This document shows positions 62,953 through 64,000 of a DNA stretch of 64,000 bases, one piece after another. The DNA is taken from the NCBI RefSeq assembly GCF_038725785.1, contig NZ_CP109796.1, positions 2,294,001-2,358,000 on the forward strand, given 5' to 3'. Positions within the stretch are counted from its first letter, which is position 1; each line of letters starts with the position of its first letter. This DNA comes from Termitidicoccus mucosus (GTDB lineage Bacteria > Verrucomicrobiota > Verrucomicrobiia > Opitutales > Opitutaceae). The notes beneath the pieces are model-generated. The model did not search any database. It worked only from the letters and a program-made list of their open reading frames with translations, and was not told the DNA's origin. A program made the translations under genes and the position numbers.

Positions 62953-64000
62953 TTATTTCCCGACCACAAACGGCGCGTAGAGGACGTGCTGCGAGGGCGG
63001 AAAACGCCCGTGAATGCGGACGCCTTCGTCGAGCTGTTCCTCCTGCTGCACGTGGCCGAGCGCGTGAAGTTTGGCGACCACGTCGTAACGCGCGTGCGGG
63101 ATGAGCAGCTCGACCGACCCGAACTTGTCCGCGATGAGTTCGGAGCAGCGCGCGAGGAGCGCGGGAACGCCATCGCCGGTGCGCGCGCTGATGAAACACG
63201 CGTCGGACGCCAGATGGCGGGCGCGGGTGCGGACGTCCTCGGGCGCGAGATCGGTCTTGTTGAACGCGGTGATGATAGTCTTCCCGGCGGCGCCGAGTTC
63301 GTCGAGGACGGAGAGCGTGGTGGCGTGGTGTTTCTCGAAATTCGGATTCGAGAGATCGACGAGGTGAATGAGAAAATCGGCGACAATGACCTCCTCCAGC
63401 GTGGCCTTGAAGGACTCGACGAGGCGGTGCGGGAGGCGCCGGATGAAACCGACGGTGTCGGTGAGCAGAATTTTCTGGTGATTGGGCAGCAGAAGCTGGC
63501 GCGTGGTGGGGTCGAGCGTGGCGAAAAGTTTGTTTTCGGCGAGGACGCCGGAGCCGGTGAGGTGGTTGAGGAGCGTGGACTTGCCGGCGTTGGTGTAGCC
63601 GACGATGGACGCGGTGGGCACGGGCACCCGCATGCGGCGATTGCGCTGCACGCCGCGCTGGCGGACGACCTCGGCGAGTTCGTGGCGCAGGTGCGTGATG
63701 CGGTCGCGGACGATGCGGCGGTCCTGCTCGAGCTGCGTCTCGCCCTCGCCGCCGAGCTTGCCGGCGCCGCGCTGGCGCGAGAGGTGCGTCCACGCGCGGG
63801 TGAGGCGCGGCAGCGAGTATTCCATGCGGGCGAGCGCGACTTGGAGCACGGCCTCGCGGGTGCGGGCGCGGTCGGCGAAAATGTCGAGGATGACCTCCTC
63901 GCGGTCGATGACGGCAATGTTCGATTCCTCCTCCCAGTTGCGCTGCTGCGCGGGGGTGAGGGTTTCGTCGATGACGATGAGGTCGGAGTCGATGGCGCGC
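62953..64000 (-). CDS. hflX: GTPase HflX, 5' end outside window
   Basis: About 349 residues are visible; the N-terminus lies past the right edge. The HflX-specific region 'DETLTPAQQRNWEEE' and 'FADRARTREAVLQVALARME' is followed by 'RQRGAGKLGGEGETQLEQDR', the family's Gly-rich block. The G domain follows: G1 'IVGYTNAGKSTLLNHL', G3 'LLTDTVGFIRRLP', G4 'FNKTDL' and G5-like 'ISARTGDG'. A C-terminal domain ends 'HVLYAPFVVGK'. HflX binds the 50S subunit and splits stalled or idle ribosomes under stress. The strand and position (last gene, leaving the window) give no operon information. Confidence 0.95.
   Translation of the reverse strand, partial: RAIDSDLIVIDETLTPAQQRNWEEESNIAVIDREEVILDIFADRARTREAVLQVALARMEYSLPRLTRAWTHLSRQRGAGKLGGEGETQLEQDRRIVRDRITHLRHELAEVVRQRGVQRNRRMRVPVPTASIVGYTNAGKSTLLNHLTGSGVLAENKLFATLDPTTRQLLLPNHQKILLTDTVGFIRRLPHRLVESFKATLEEVIVADFLIHLVDLSNPNFEKHHATTLSVLDELGAAGKTIITAFNKTDLAPEDVRTRARHLASDACFISARTGDGVPALLARCSELIADKFGSVELLIPHARYDVVAKLHALGHVQQEEQLDEGVRIHGRFPPSQHVLYAPFVVGK

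Overview
The window is GC-rich DNA that reads best as a chromosome segment of a Verrucomicrobium of the Opitutaceae type. The reasons are a TonB receptor with the 'LEAFVV' boundary motif common in that family, giant passenger/barrel autotransporters, two exosortases with PEP-CTERM-like substrates, Tat-exported Gfo/Idh/MocA oxidoreductases, a menaquinone menC-menE pair and dispersed hairpin repeats. The assignment is an inference from family content; no rRNA or tRNA gene is present to fix it.

Region 1 (1-22 kb) looks like one regulated surface and polysaccharide locus. Reading leftward on the minus strand it holds a TonB-dependent receptor, two tandem paralogous autotransporters of about 1,800 residues, a secreted protein with two F5/8 type C domains, and a partial DUF3748/YidR-like protein. 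Upstream of the receptor lies a secreted BNR-sialidase/NHL chimera with a C-terminal membrane anchor. A divergent LacI-family regulator closes the locus. Three palindromes with GCTAAA/TTTAGC arms lie before the receptor, before the chimera and just before lacI. In the first two cases a TTGAC(A/T) box sits exactly 3 nt from the operator. A decayed IS5-family element (814 bp, CTAG target duplication) is inserted exactly at the lacI stop codon.

Region 2 (22-30 kb) has an MBL-fold hydrolase, a divergent SDR, prmC, an acyltransferase-3 membrane protein, several small hypothetical genes (including a Cys-rich 64-residue protein with its own promoter and terminator, and a tandem ribbon-helix-helix protein) and a class I aminotransferase.

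Region 3 (30-52 kb) is mostly housekeeping and envelope functions: an exosortase next to a VIT/VWA protein with a PEP-CTERM tail, guaB, menC-menE, a CHASE2-cyclase/FecR/O-antigen-ligase-like cluster, thrC, a PAS histidine kinase, rnhB, RNase Y and a second exosortase fused to an EpsI-like domain.

Region 4 (52-64 kb) carries a sugar-type MFS transporter divergent from a PL10 pectate lyase, a MGDG-synthase-like glycosyltransferase, two Tat-exported Gfo/Idh/MocA proteins flanking a HEAT-repeat protein, a soluble MCP/Cache protein and the 3' part of hflX.

The most unusual signal is a set of long inverted-repeat elements between about 31 and 60 kb. Most have arms built from degenerate 7-nt tandem repeats (CGATTYT, AATTARR, RRCAAGT, TCTTTNN) and one family has 6-nt repeats (CGTTCT). 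Arms reach 36-47 bp of perfect complementarity. Two families with unrelated arms share the same 42-nt core. Three copies lie in frame inside coding sequences (the exosortase, the VIT/VWA protein, menC) and one supplies the C-terminus of rnhB.
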